Source: CAYVTV01 sp964526475
Lineage (GTDB): Bacteria; Bacteroidota; Bacteroidia; Bacteroidales; GCA-2748055
Assembly: GCA_964526475.1 (NCBI GenBank)
Contig: CAZGKF010000012.1
Location: 1-64,000, forward strand
Direction: 5' to 3'
DNA length: 64,000 nt
This document shows, piece after piece, positions 26,507-34,767 of the stretch; within the stretch, counting starts at the first letter, position 1; every line of letters starts with the position of its first letter. The notes under the pieces are model-generated. The model did no database searches. It was not told the origin of the DNA and saw only the letters and a list, made by a program, of their open reading frames with translations. The translations under genes and the position numbers were made by a program.

Positions 26507-27673
26507 TTGCCGGGAAATAAAAATTCTGTTTTGAATTATTTTTTTTACACATTTGATCTGATTGTTTTAATCGCTGCCGGTTTGTTTATACTTTCCTCGC
26601 TTGGAAGCATATTTTATTTTATTTTCTTTTTCAGTCTGACAGGTAGAAGAAAGAATAAAGGAGGAAAAGGGAAAAAATCATTACCTCCCGTTTCAGTCGT
26701 TATCTGTGCAAAAAATGAAGCAGGTAATTTATCGGATAATCTTCCTTTAATACTTGAGCAGGATTACCCTGAATTTGAAGTAGTTGTTGTAGATGATTGT
26801 TCTGAAGACAACACCCAGGAAATATTAAGAGAATTCAGTTTAAAATATCAAAATCTGAAATTTACTACCATTAAAAAGGATGCGAAATTTCAACACAGTA
26901 AGAAACTTGCCGTCACTATAGGCATTAAAGCTGCTTCCCATGAAATCCTCCTGCATACAGACGCCGATTGTAACCCGGTAAGTAATAAATGGATAAGAAA
27001 TATCGCTGAGAATTACAAAAAAGGTATTGAGATTGTACTGGGGTACGGAGGTTATACAACATCTCCCGGCCTGCTTAATAAACTTATCAGGTACGAAGCC
27101 GTTTTCACTGCTATGCAATATATGGGGCTTGCTGAAAAACGCATTCCTTATATGGGGGTGGGAAGGAATCTTTCTTACCGCAAATCATTGTTCTTTCGCA
27201 ACAAAGGTTTCGCTTCCCATACCGGATTAATTTCAGGTGACGATGATCTCTTTATAAGTGAAACAGCCAATTCTGAAAATACCTGTGTTGAAACTTCTCC
27301 TGATTCTTTTACTGTTTCGAAACCGGAAGACAAGTTCTCCGACTGGTTCAGACAAAGGAAAAGACATTTTGTAACCGGTAGCAGGTATAAATTAAAAATA
27401 AAATTTCTGCTTCTTACGGAATACAGTTTTCGAATAATTCAATTGTTTTCATTGATACTTCTTCTTTTTTATTCACCTCTTCTCATTTATACTCTTTCAT
27501 TATACCTTATAACATTGATAACTAAAGGAATAATTTATAAAATTGTGCTCAATCGTTTGAATGAAAAGTTTTTATTTATATTTTCGCTAATTATTGAACC
27601 ATTTATACCATTTATTTATTCGTTTATTCATTTTTCAAATTTTATAGAAAGAAAACGCTCACGATGGAACTGA
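26507..27673 (+). CDS. Family 2 glycosyltransferase, membrane protein
   Basis: A 388-aa GT2 protein with an N-terminal TM segment (about 13-43), a catalytic domain (SVVICAKNEAGNL, VVDDCSEDN, HTDADCN metal site, SGDDDLF, and QRKRHF near 280, the QxxRW-like block) and two C-terminal TM segments (about 300-360), typical of processive or membrane GT2 enzymes. No ATG occurs between the upstream stop at 26471 and the first TM, so translation must begin at a non-ATG codon; TTG at 26507 is used here and TTG at 26531 is the alternative. Its end overlaps the ECF sigma gene by 10 bp. Substrate unknown. Confidence 0.85.
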   Translation: MPGNKNSVLNYFFYTFDLIVLIAAGLFILSSLGSIFYFIFFFSLTGRRKNKGGKGKKSLPPVSVVICAKNEAGNLSDNLPLILEQDYPEFEVVVVDDCSEDNTQEILREFSLKYQNLKFTTIKKDAKFQHSKKLAVTIGIKAASHEILLHTDADCNPVSNKWIRNIAENYKKGIEIVLGYGGYTTSPGLLNKLIRYEAVFTAMQYMGLAEKRIPYMGVGRNLSYRKSLFFRNKGFASHTGLISGDDDLFISETANSENTCVETSPDSFTVSKPEDKFSDWFRQRKRHFVTGSRYKLKIKFLLLTEYSFRIIQLFSLILLLFYSPLLIYTLSLYLITLITKGIIYKIVLNRLNEKFLFIFSLIIEPFIPFIYSFIHFSNFIERKRSRWN

Positions 27674-28269
27674 ATTCCAATTTATCGGAAAAAGCAAAAC
27701 AGGACTGCATGCTTGTTGAACGTGCAAGAGATGGTGATCAGAAAGCATATGCTGAACTTATGGGCAAATACAGAGATGCAATTTATTATATGCTTTTAAA
27801 GATGGTTAACAATGCTACCGATGCTGAAGATCTCACTATTGAAGCTTTTGGAAAGGCCTTCAGGAATATTGGACAGTACACCCCGAGTTTTGCATTCAGC
27901 ACATGGCTTTTTAAAATTGCAACAAATAATTGTATTGATTTTATAAGGAAAAAAAGAGGTAGCACCATATCACTCGATCAGTCAATTGATCAGAACGAAA
28001 CAATTATTCCTTCTGACTCCATCAGAGCGGATACCATGGATCCTGAGATGAATATGATCAACCAGCAAAAAGTTAAAATGCTCCGCGATGTTGTTGCAAA
28101 AATGAAACCCCGTTACAGATTGCTGGTTGAATTGAGGTATTTTAATGAATATTCTTACGAAGAAATCTCCAAGGAACTAAATCTTCCTGTTGGAACAGTT
28201 AAAGCCCAGCTTTTCAGGGCACGTGAACTGCTGAATAATATTATCGGAAATATTGGTGAACATGTATAA
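27664..28269 (+). CDS. ECF-type RNA polymerase sigma factor
   Basis: A 201-aa sigma-70 family protein of the ECF group. Region 2 is at about 25-95 (YAELMGKYRDAIYYML, DAEDLTIEAFGKAF, FSTWLFKIATNNCIDFIR) and region 4 at about 140-195 (YRLLVELRYFNEYSYEEISKEL, VGTVKAQLFRAR). No anti-sigma gene is adjacent. It overlaps the glycosyltransferase gene upstream and its stop overlaps the rsmG start (TAATG), so the three are translationally coupled. The regulon is unknown. Confidence 0.92.
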   Translation: MELNSNLSEKAKQDCMLVERARDGDQKAYAELMGKYRDAIYYMLLKMVNNATDAEDLTIEAFGKAFRNIGQYTPSFAFSTWLFKIATNNCIDFIRKKRGSTISLDQSIDQNETIIPSDSIRADTMDPEMNMINQQKVKMLRDVVAKMKPRYRLLVELRYFNEYSYEEISKELNLPVGTVKAQLFRARELLNNIIGNIGEHV

Positions 28270-28895
28270 TGATGGAATGTATCCATAAATACTTTCCGGC
28301 ACTCACACCGGACCAGTTCCGTAAATTTGAGTTTCTTTTTGATGTTTACAGCCATTGGAATAAAAAAATCAATATTATATCACGAAAGGACATTCAATTC
28401 TTTTACGAAAGACATGTGCTGCATTCGCTTTCCATTGCCCGTTTTATTCAGTTTCTACCCGGAACAAATATCGTTGACATAGGAACAGGAGGTGGATTCC
28501 CCGGAATTCCACTTGCAATTATCTTCCCTGATGTTAATTTTTTTCTCATCGATTCCATTGCAAAAAAAATTAAGATCGTTGATAAAGCTATAAGCTATAC
28601 GGAACTAAAAAATGTAAAAACCATTGTTTCCCGTGCGGAATCGTTAGAATTGAAATCTGATTTTGTTGTTAGCAGGGCAGTAACACGCCTACCGGAATTC
28701 TGTAAAATCGCTGTCGGTCTGATAAGCAGGGATTCCTTCAATGTTATCCCAAATGGGATTATTTACCTTAAAGGAGGAGAATTTGAAGCGGAACTCAGAT
28801 TACTGCCATTCAAAGCTGAATTAACCGAAATAAAAAATTACTTCGGTGAGCAATACTTCCTGACAAAAAAGATTGTTTACATATCTGTGCAATAA
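28269..28895 (+). CDS. rsmG: 16S rRNA (guanine-527-N7) methyltransferase
   Basis: The SAM-dependent GidB/RsmG enzyme that methylates G527 of 16S rRNA, 208 aa. SAM motif I is DIGTGGGFPGIPLAI (about 64-78), and the N-terminal block KYFPALTPDQFRKFEFL and HSLSIARF are family features. The start is the first of two tandem ATGs overlapping the sigma factor stop. Position after an ECF sigma and GT2 gene is unusual compared with the classical gidAB site, but coupling by overlap shows cotranscription. Confidence 0.93.
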   Translation: MMECIHKYFPALTPDQFRKFEFLFDVYSHWNKKINIISRKDIQFFYERHVLHSLSIARFIQFLPGTNIVDIGTGGGFPGIPLAIIFPDVNFFLIDSIAKKIKIVDKAISYTELKNVKTIVSRAESLELKSDFVVSRAVTRLPEFCKIAVGLISRDSFNVIPNGIIYLKGGEFEAELRLLPFKAELTEIKNYFGEQYFLTKKIVYISVQ

Positions 28896-29181
28896 GTATT
28901 TCGTTTACTGCCTATTCTCCACTCTCCTCCGGAAACTTCATTCACCCATGCTGAAGCTAAGCAACAGGTTGCAAAGGTGCAGGCCATTGAGAACAAAAAA
29001 ATCAATGTTTTTTACTATGCTTAGAAAATTATATCTTTAACAGGGTATAAAGTTTTTTCTTATTTTCTTTTCAGGGAATGATCCAAAATTCACTTATTGA
29101 ATTTTAGATTTTCCTATAGATCATGAGGCTATACATTATTATGATGAACCAAATTATTATAAACCATAAAAACTACAAGTT

Positions 29182-30174
29182 ATGAGCAGACCAGTTACAT
29201 TATTTTCAGGACAATGGGCCGACCTTCCTTTTGAGACTTTATGTAAAAAAGCCAGATCTTTCGGATATGACGGACTGGAACTTGCATGCTGGGGTGATCA
29301 TTTTGAAGTTGATAAAGCGGACGAAAAGTATTGCAAAGAAAAAAAAGAGATACTTGCCAGATATGGCCTTAAAGTATTTGCTATCTCCAGTCATCTTGTA
29401 GGTCAGGCTGTTGCAGACCGCATTGATGAAAGACATAAAAGTATTTTACCGGAATATGTCTGGCAGGATGGAAACCCGGAAGAAGTGCGGCAGCGTGCTG
29501 CGCAGGAAATGATAAAAACCGGGGAAGCAGCTTCCAGACTGGGGGTTTCTGTAGTTAATGGATTCACGGGGAGTCCGATCTGGCATCTTCTTTATTCTTT
29601 TCCACCTGCTTCAGCCACAATGATAGAAAATGGTTTTGCGGAGTTTGCATCCAGATGGAAACCCATATTGGATGCATATCAAAAAACAGGAATACGTTTT
29701 GCACTTGAAGTACATCCCACAGAAATAGCGTTTGACATTGCATCAGCTAAAAGAGCACTTAAACATCTTGATAACCATCCGGCATTTGGATTTAATTACG
29801 ACCCGTCACACCTGGGTTACCAGGGAGTTGATTATGTTGAGTTTATTTATGCTTTTTCTGAAAAGATCTTTCATGTCCATATGAAAGATGCAAGCTGGTC
29901 AAAAGTTCCTGTAGAAGCAGGAGTTTTCGGAGGACATACTGAATTTGGGGCTAAGGGACGTTACTGGGATTTCAGAAGCCTGGGACACGGCAGTATTTGC
30001 TTTGAAGAGATAATCAGGGCACTGAATCGCATAGCTTATTCAGGACCTCTTTCTGTTGAGTGGGAAGATAGCGGAATGGACAGAGATCATGGTGCAAAAG
30101 AAGCTTGTGAATTTGTCCGCAAAATTGATTTCCCACCAAGTAAGCATGCTTTTGATGAAGCATTTAAAGAGTAA
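29182..30174 (+). CDS. TIM-barrel sugar isomerase/epimerase-like protein (cytoplasmic)
   Basis: A 330-aa AP-endonuclease-2-type TIM barrel without a signal peptide. Metal ligands are visible in order: Glu in ALEVHPTE, Asp/His in NYDPSHLGY, His in FHVHMKDA and Glu in SVEWEDSG. Such proteins are annotated as sugar phosphate isomerase/epimerase; verified activities in the superfamily include xylose isomerase, inosose dehydratase/isomerase and 3-keto-sugar enzymes. It is monocistronic, and a 38-bp dispersed repeat begins 5 bp after its stop codon. The exact substrate is unknown. Confidence 0.82.
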   Translation: MSRPVTLFSGQWADLPFETLCKKARSFGYDGLELACWGDHFEVDKADEKYCKEKKEILARYGLKVFAISSHLVGQAVADRIDERHKSILPEYVWQDGNPEEVRQRAAQEMIKTGEAASRLGVSVVNGFTGSPIWHLLYSFPPASATMIENGFAEFASRWKPILDAYQKTGIRFALEVHPTEIAFDIASAKRALKHLDNHPAFGFNYDPSHLGYQGVDYVEFIYAFSEKIFHVHMKDASWSKVPVEAGVFGGHTEFGAKGRYWDFRSLGHGSICFEEIIRALNRIAYSGPLSVEWEDSGMDRDHGAKEACEFVRKIDFPPSKHAFDEAFKE

Positions 30175-30178
30175 GCAG

Positions 30179-30216
30179 ATGTGCGCAGGACGTCCACGGA
30201 TTGTGCGAACCTGAGG
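30179..30216 (+). repeat. 38-bp dispersed repeat, inverted copy of 5-42
   Basis: An exact reverse-complement match to bases 5-42 of the window. It starts five bases after the stop codon of the TIM-barrel gene and leads into a hairpin-rich segment. Confidence 0.85.
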
Positions 30217-30221
30217 TTTTT

Positions 30222-30424
30222 TGGCCAGGGCAGGGCGGGAATTGTGCGACAAAAAAAAGCCGAAGGTTGGAATCCGTGGTGACTTTTTGCCTACTTTTTT
30301 GTGGCAGAAAAAAGTAGGGAAGGTCATAGTTGGAATCCGTGGTGATTTTCCCGCCTGCCATGCGCTGGAGGCAGAAATGGCGGGCTGGTTACTTACTTTT
30401 TTATGGCAGAAAAAAGTAAGGAAT
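30222..30424. repeat. Hairpin-rich non-coding element
   Basis: Contains two near-identical hairpins, CTACTTTTTT...AAAAAAGTAG (30291-30318) and CTTACTTTTTT...AAAAAAGTAAG (30393-30420), two direct copies of GTTGGAATCCGTGGTGA (30266-30282 and 30329-30345), and an outer stem CCCGCC/GGCGGG (30349-30384). No reading frame looks real. It fills most of the gap between the TIM-barrel gene and rpmH and may be a compound mobile or repeat element. Confidence 0.7.
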
Positions 30425-30562
30425 GTAATTTAGCGATTTAACGTAAGAGGCAATGGATATCTGGCAAAAATATCAATGAATAAATTAAACTAAAAGAAAT
30501 TTATACCAGGTTATAAGGTATAGGTAATTATAGGCTTCGCGCAATTGAATATATAGTAATAC

Positions 30563-30721
30563 CTAAGATTTGTGCTTAGGTTCATCAGCAACAGTAAGTT
30601 TCTTTCTCCCTTTTGCCCTTCTGGCTGAAAGTATCCTGCGACCGTTGCTGGTTGCCATTCTTGACCTGAAGCCATGCTTGTTACTTCTTTTTCTTCTTGA
30701 AGGTTGAAATGTACGTTTCAT
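30563..30721 (-). CDS. rpmH: 50S ribosomal protein L34
   Basis: A 52-codon gene. The product starts MKRTFQPSRRKRSNKHGF and continues with RSRMATSNGRRILSARRAKG, the full L34 signature, ending in an acidic-basic tail typical of Bacteroidota. L34 is a small component of the large ribosomal subunit. It stands alone: rnpA (RNase P protein), the usual neighbour in other phyla, is absent. A TATCTTTG -7 box lies 44 bp upstream. A hairpin ACCTAAG/CTTAGGT overlaps the stop codon. Confidence 0.97.
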   Translation of the reverse strand: MKRTFQPSRRKRSNKHGFRSRMATSNGRRILSARRAKGRKKLTVADEPKHKS

Positions 30722-30764
30722 TGTTTGGTAGTTGCTTCTTATTAACTCTTAAAAATAAAGATTG

Positions 30765-30772
30765 CAAAGATA
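30765..30772 (-). promoter_or_regulatory. Candidate -7 element for rpmH
   Basis: The minus strand reads TATCTTTG, an exact TAnnTTTG match, giving a 5' leader of about 37 nt. A TTTG lies upstream but with only 14 bp spacing (30787-30790), so the -33 assignment is uncertain. Confidence 0.5.
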
Positions 30773-30861
30773 TTTTTTTTTTAGTTCAAAAAAAAGAAAA
30801 ACCGGAAAAATGAATAATTTAAATAATGCATAATTAAGTCTAAAAAAATCACTAAAAATAT

Positions 30862-30869
30862 TACCTTTG
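30862..30869 (+). promoter_or_regulatory. Candidate -7 element for the TIM-barrel lipoprotein gene
   Basis: TACCTTTG matches TAnnTTTG, 29 bp before the ATG at 30898. No -33 element is visible. Confidence 0.35.
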
Positions 30870-30897
30870 AAAATAAACCGTGAAAATATTAATTATT

Positions 30898-31767
30898 ATG
30901 AAAAAGAACATTTCAGTAAGAACCACTTTGTTAATTGTATCAGCAATTCTTTCTATTTCACTGATAACAAATTGCACTTCCGAAAAAACTCTTGTTCCGG
31001 ATCCGGGTGTTGTATCCTACTCTTTCAGGACTCAGTTCTCCGAAGATGTACCGGGCACGCTTGACCTTATAAAAGGTATGGGTATTACTAATATCGAATT
31101 TTCAAATCTCTTTGGTCAAACCGCGAAAGAACTCAGGGGAATGCTTGATGAAAGAGGTTTAATATGTACTTCTTTTGGAGTAAGTTACGACAGACTGGTA
31201 AATGACATTGAAGGGGTTGCAGATGATGCATTAATCCTCGGAGCAAAATATGTAAGGGTTGCCAGCATACCTCATGAAAGACCGGAATTCACTATTGATA
31301 ATGCAAAAATGGCTGTAGAAGATTTTAATACCGCCGGAAAAATCCTTAAACAGAAAGGACTGTATTTTTGTTACCACAACCATGGATTCGAATTCAGACC
31401 ATATGAAGACGGCACTCTTTTCGATTATATTGTGCAGAATACAGATTCTGAATATGTGAGTTTTGAGATCGATATACTATGGGTTGCTCATCCCGGGCAT
31501 GATCCTGCAGCCCTTCTCGAAAAATACCCGGAAAGATTCCGGCTTATGCATCTTAAAGACCTTAAAAAAGGGGTTGTCGGAGATTACTCCGGATCTACGC
31601 CAAAAGAAAACGATGTTCCCCTCGGAACAGGACAGATTGACATTCCGGCAGTGCTTAAAGCAGCTCAGCATACCATTATTGAGTTTTACTATATTGAAGA
31701 TGAAAGTCCGGATGTTGTAACAACTGTACCTCAAAGTATTGAATATGTGAAAAATATTAAAATTTGA
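30898..31767 (+). CDS. TIM-barrel sugar isomerase/epimerase-like lipoprotein
   Basis: A 289-aa exported lipoprotein with a TIM-barrel domain. ATG at 30898 is preferred over the GTG at 30880 because it gives a normal signal (MKKNISVRTT, hydrophobic core, lipobox ITNC). Metal-site residues occur in CYHNHGFEF, FEIDILWV, LMHLKDL and IIEFYYIED. Extracytoplasmic members of this family in Bacteroidota have been linked to 3-keto-glycoside cleavage, which makes a periplasmic glycoside lyase or isomerase role plausible. No partner gene is next to it; a truncated relative is at 45811 and an exported Gfo/Idh/MocA-like protein at 51766. Confidence 0.8.
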   Translation: MKKNISVRTTLLIVSAILSISLITNCTSEKTLVPDPGVVSYSFRTQFSEDVPGTLDLIKGMGITNIEFSNLFGQTAKELRGMLDERGLICTSFGVSYDRLVNDIEGVADDALILGAKYVRVASIPHERPEFTIDNAKMAVEDFNTAGKILKQKGLYFCYHNHGFEFRPYEDGTLFDYIVQNTDSEYVSFEIDILWVAHPGHDPAALLEKYPERFRLMHLKDLKKGVVGDYSGSTPKENDVPLGTGQIDIPAVLKAAQHTIIEFYYIEDESPDVVTTVPQSIEYVKNIKI

Positions 31768-31898
31768 TAAGACTATAATTATATTGAATGACTTTTTTCT
31801 TGTTATAAAATAATCGTCCGGGATAAGAAAAATGATGAAAAACATGTGTTGCGCTCATATTATTATTGTTTTTATGTTTTACAAAACATGTGGATTTC

Positions 31899-34721
31899 AT
31901 GTTAAAATCAAAAAATAGAAACAACCAAAATAAAAGAGAACAAACAAAACTTGGTTTTATTTTTATTTTGAATAAAAATAATAATGATACTTTAAATTTA
32001 CTTTCTGAGAGTATCGTAAAGCTGAAAAAGGAATATCTTCCATTTTCAGCTTTTTTTTTAATATCTGCGGAAGCACACAATCTCAAAATAACTATCCCTC
32101 CCGATCTGAAGAATAATCTGCTTACACCATCTGAATGTTCCGATATCATAAGTAAAGAGAGGATAGATCTTTTTTATTTGTGTACCGACACCAGAAAATT
32201 AAATTCCACAATAAATTTTAACGATTTTTTCAGAAATGAACTTGATATTCCTGAGAAAAATGAATATGCTGTGGTATCATGGCTTAATCAGCCTTATAAT
32301 ATCTTCCCCGGATATTTATTAAATCCGGCAAGCATTTCTTACCTTCTTTCTCTTGCTGTATTCTCAAACACTAAATATCATTCCGATTTAGAATATTATA
32401 TTCGTTCATTAAACCTGAAGAAAAAATCTGTAACTATAAATTCAGATTGCCCCTTTTCTCCGTTAAAAAAATTTTCTTTAGAAAACAATCTGACAGGATC
32501 AATAAGAAGATGCTTTTATTGGAATATTTCACTGCCATACCATGAAATCAGGAAAGAAAAATCATTCATATCTTCTCTGAATGGGACACCTGTATCCAGA
32601 CTAATTTTTTCAGTTATCTCCATCCTGGTTTTCATTCTGCTTCCTGTAATAAGCTATAATGCTGGAATATCAGGTGATGAAGAGAAACATTATGTACATG
32701 CAGAAAAGGTTTATAATTATTTTGCAACAGCAGGCAAAGATAAGTCGGCTGTGGAGGAAACTAATCTTAAACTGAATTACTACGGGCAATCTTTTGATCT
32801 CCTCAGCTATCTGGTTATTAAAGTCATGAATACCGATAAGATATATGAAGTCAGGCATGTATTAAATGGTATTACAGGAGCTTTAACTATATTAACCGCA
32901 GGTCTTCTTGCCAGATTTGTCGCCGGTAACATCGCAGGTATCCTGACTATGTTATTTCTCTTTTTTTCCCCGCGGTTTCTTGGCCATTCCATGAACAATC
33001 CCATGGATATCCCTTTCGCTCTTGGATATGTATTCACGATTCTGCAGATCTTTCGTTTTCTGAAGCGGCTTCCCGTTTTTTCAAATAAAATAGCAGCTTT
33101 AATTATTCTCGGAATAGCCTTTACAATTTCCATTCGGATAGGAGGATTATTGTTAATACCCTACCTGTTTGTGTTCAGCGGATTATTTTTATTATTAAAC
33201 CGCTGGCCATGGAAAATTTTTACTTCACAATGGAACAGGTTTGTCATAAAAGGTTTATTTGTTTTAATTTTTATATCAGCTTCAGGCTATTTTCTCAGTT
33301 TAATTCCCTGGCCTTATGGTCTTGAGAATCCCTTTAAAAATCCAATGGAAGCCCTCCGGATGATGGCAAACATTGAAGTATCCCTTAGAGTATTTTTCAA
33401 TGGAGGTATTTATTGGTCTGATATGCTTCCCTGGTTCTACATACCAAAAAACATTCTTATTTCTGTTCCGGTCATCATTCTGGCAGGATTCTTCTTACTC
33501 ACTCTTTTACTTCCCCTTTGGAAAAATATTACACAACCTTACTGGCTTTTAATTTTATTGTTTGCTACTGTATTCCCTGTATTATTTGTAATTTATAAAG
33601 AATCTAATGTCTATGGAGGATGGAGGCATCTTATCTTTATTTACCCGACCATGGTAGTAATGTCTGCTTCAGCATACAAGATGTTTATAAATATGTTTGA
33701 AAATAAATTTTTCAGGATAGCTGTGGTAAGTATAATTCTTTTATCGTTAACCGGTCCGGCTTTTCATATTATCAGGAATTATCCAAATCAATATATCTAT
33801 TTCAATCAGCTTGCAGGTGGGGTTAAAAATGCATATAAAAAATATGAAACAGATTATTACCTCGTAAGTTTAAAAAACTCTGCCGACTGGTTAAAAGAAA
33901 ATGTCCTTAAAGAAAAAAGAGCGCAGACGGAACATCCTCTGAGAATCACTTCCAATGCACCAACACTTATTATGGAATATTATTTCAAAGATTATAAAGA
34001 AGATGTGGAAATACTTTATACACGTTATTACGACAGGGGCATATCCGACTGGGATTATGCAGTTTTCTTCTGTAATTATATTGATCCATATCATATCAGA
34101 AAAGGTATCTGGCCGCCAAAAAACTCCATTTTTACAGCAGATGTTGACAATGTTCCGGTAGGAGCCGTTGTGGAACGGGTTAACCGGGATGATTTTGAAG
34201 GGATTTCTAAAACGAACCAGGGTATAAGAGAAAGAAATATGGACTTCATCTCAGAAGGAATTCAACAGCTTGAAAAAGCAATTGAATACGACCCCCATAA
34301 TGAAATCGCATATTTAAATCTGGCGCAGGGATATATTTTAACACGCAGGTTTGATCTTGCCAGAAAAAAACTGGATCAGCTGTTGAATTTCTATCCCCAT
34401 TACGATAAAGCAATAAACATGCTGGGATTCAGTTATCTCAGTGAAGGAGATTTATTTAGAGACAGGATGAAAGTTGAAAAATCCATCGCTTTTTTTAATG
34501 AGGTATTAAAAGTAAATTTCAAAAATTCAACTTCCTATTATAACCTTGGGCTTGCATATTATATTTTACAAGATCCGCAACGCTCACTGGAATACCTGCA
34601 GAAGGCAATTGACTTCAGCCCTTCTTATAAGGAACCTTATGCCCTGATAGCAACCATTTTCGAAGAAAGAGGAATGCATCAGGAGGCAGAACGATGGAGA
34701 GGGTATTTACAAAACTTGTAA
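31899..34721 (+). CDS. GT39-like membrane glycosyltransferase with N-terminal extension and TPR tail
   Basis: A 940-aa protein in three parts. Residues 1 to about 210 are soluble and unrecognised; the LEYYIRSLNLKKKSVTI stretch faintly recalls the end of GT2 domains. About 220-640 is a polytopic domain of the PMT/ArnT (GT39) type, with about ten TM segments and an acidic first-loop motif ISGDEEKHY just after TM1. About 770-940 is a run of TPR units (NEIAYLNLAQGYIL, DKAINMLGFSYLS, STSYYNLGLAYYIL). Such enzymes use polyprenyl-phosphate sugars to glycosylate proteins or lipids on the periplasmic side. ATG at 31899 is preferred over a TTG 33 bp earlier. An FAD oxidoreductase gene follows. Confidence 0.78.
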   Translation: MLKSKNRNNQNKREQTKLGFIFILNKNNNDTLNLLSESIVKLKKEYLPFSAFFLISAEAHNLKITIPPDLKNNLLTPSECSDIISKERIDLFYLCTDTRKLNSTINFNDFFRNELDIPEKNEYAVVSWLNQPYNIFPGYLLNPASISYLLSLAVFSNTKYHSDLEYYIRSLNLKKKSVTINSDCPFSPLKKFSLENNLTGSIRRCFYWNISLPYHEIRKEKSFISSLNGTPVSRLIFSVISILVFILLPVISYNAGISGDEEKHYVHAEKVYNYFATAGKDKSAVEETNLKLNYYGQSFDLLSYLVIKVMNTDKIYEVRHVLNGITGALTILTAGLLARFVAGNIAGILTMLFLFFSPRFLGHSMNNPMDIPFALGYVFTILQIFRFLKRLPVFSNKIAALIILGIAFTISIRIGGLLLIPYLFVFSGLFLLLNRWPWKIFTSQWNRFVIKGLFVLIFISASGYFLSLIPWPYGLENPFKNPMEALRMMANIEVSLRVFFNGGIYWSDMLPWFYIPKNILISVPVIILAGFFLLTLLLPLWKNITQPYWLLILLFATVFPVLFVIYKESNVYGGWRHLIFIYPTMVVMSASAYKMFINMFENKFFRIAVVSIILLSLTGPAFHIIRNYPNQYIYFNQLAGGVKNAYKKYETDYYLVSLKNSADWLKENVLKEKRAQTEHPLRITSNAPTLIMEYYFKDYKEDVEILYTRYYDRGISDWDYAVFFCNYIDPYHIRKGIWPPKNSIFTADVDNVPVGAVVERVNRDDFEGISKTNQGIRERNMDFISEGIQQLEKAIEYDPHNEIAYLNLAQGYILTRRFDLARKKLDQLLNFYPHYDKAINMLGFSYLSEGDLFRDRMKVEKSIAFFNEVLKVNFKNSTSYYNLGLAYYILQDPQRSLEYLQKAIDFSPSYKEPYALIATIFEERGMHQEAERWRGYLQNL

Positions 34722-34745
34722 TCAATCTTTTTATTTCTAATTTTG
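34715..34745 (+). promoter_or_regulatory. Candidate promoter for the FAD oxidoreductase gene
   Basis: CTTG at 34715-34718, 19 bases, then TAATTTTG at 34738-34745, close to TTTG-N19-TAnnTTTG. It overlaps the end of the GT39 gene and lies 22 bp before the start codon at 34768. Confidence 0.5.
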
Positions 34746-34767
34746 TTCCTTTGATAAAACACATTGG

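Noticed and set aside
28896..29024. In-frame 42-codon extension after the rsmG stop codon with protein-like composition
   Set aside because: RsmG already ends at normal length and there is no start codon context or family resemblance; readthrough or a remnant cannot be supported.
30040..30433. Frames over the hairpin element at the end of the TIM-barrel gene
   Set aside because: Repeated peptide blocks simply reflect the duplicated DNA words; no independent gene evidence.
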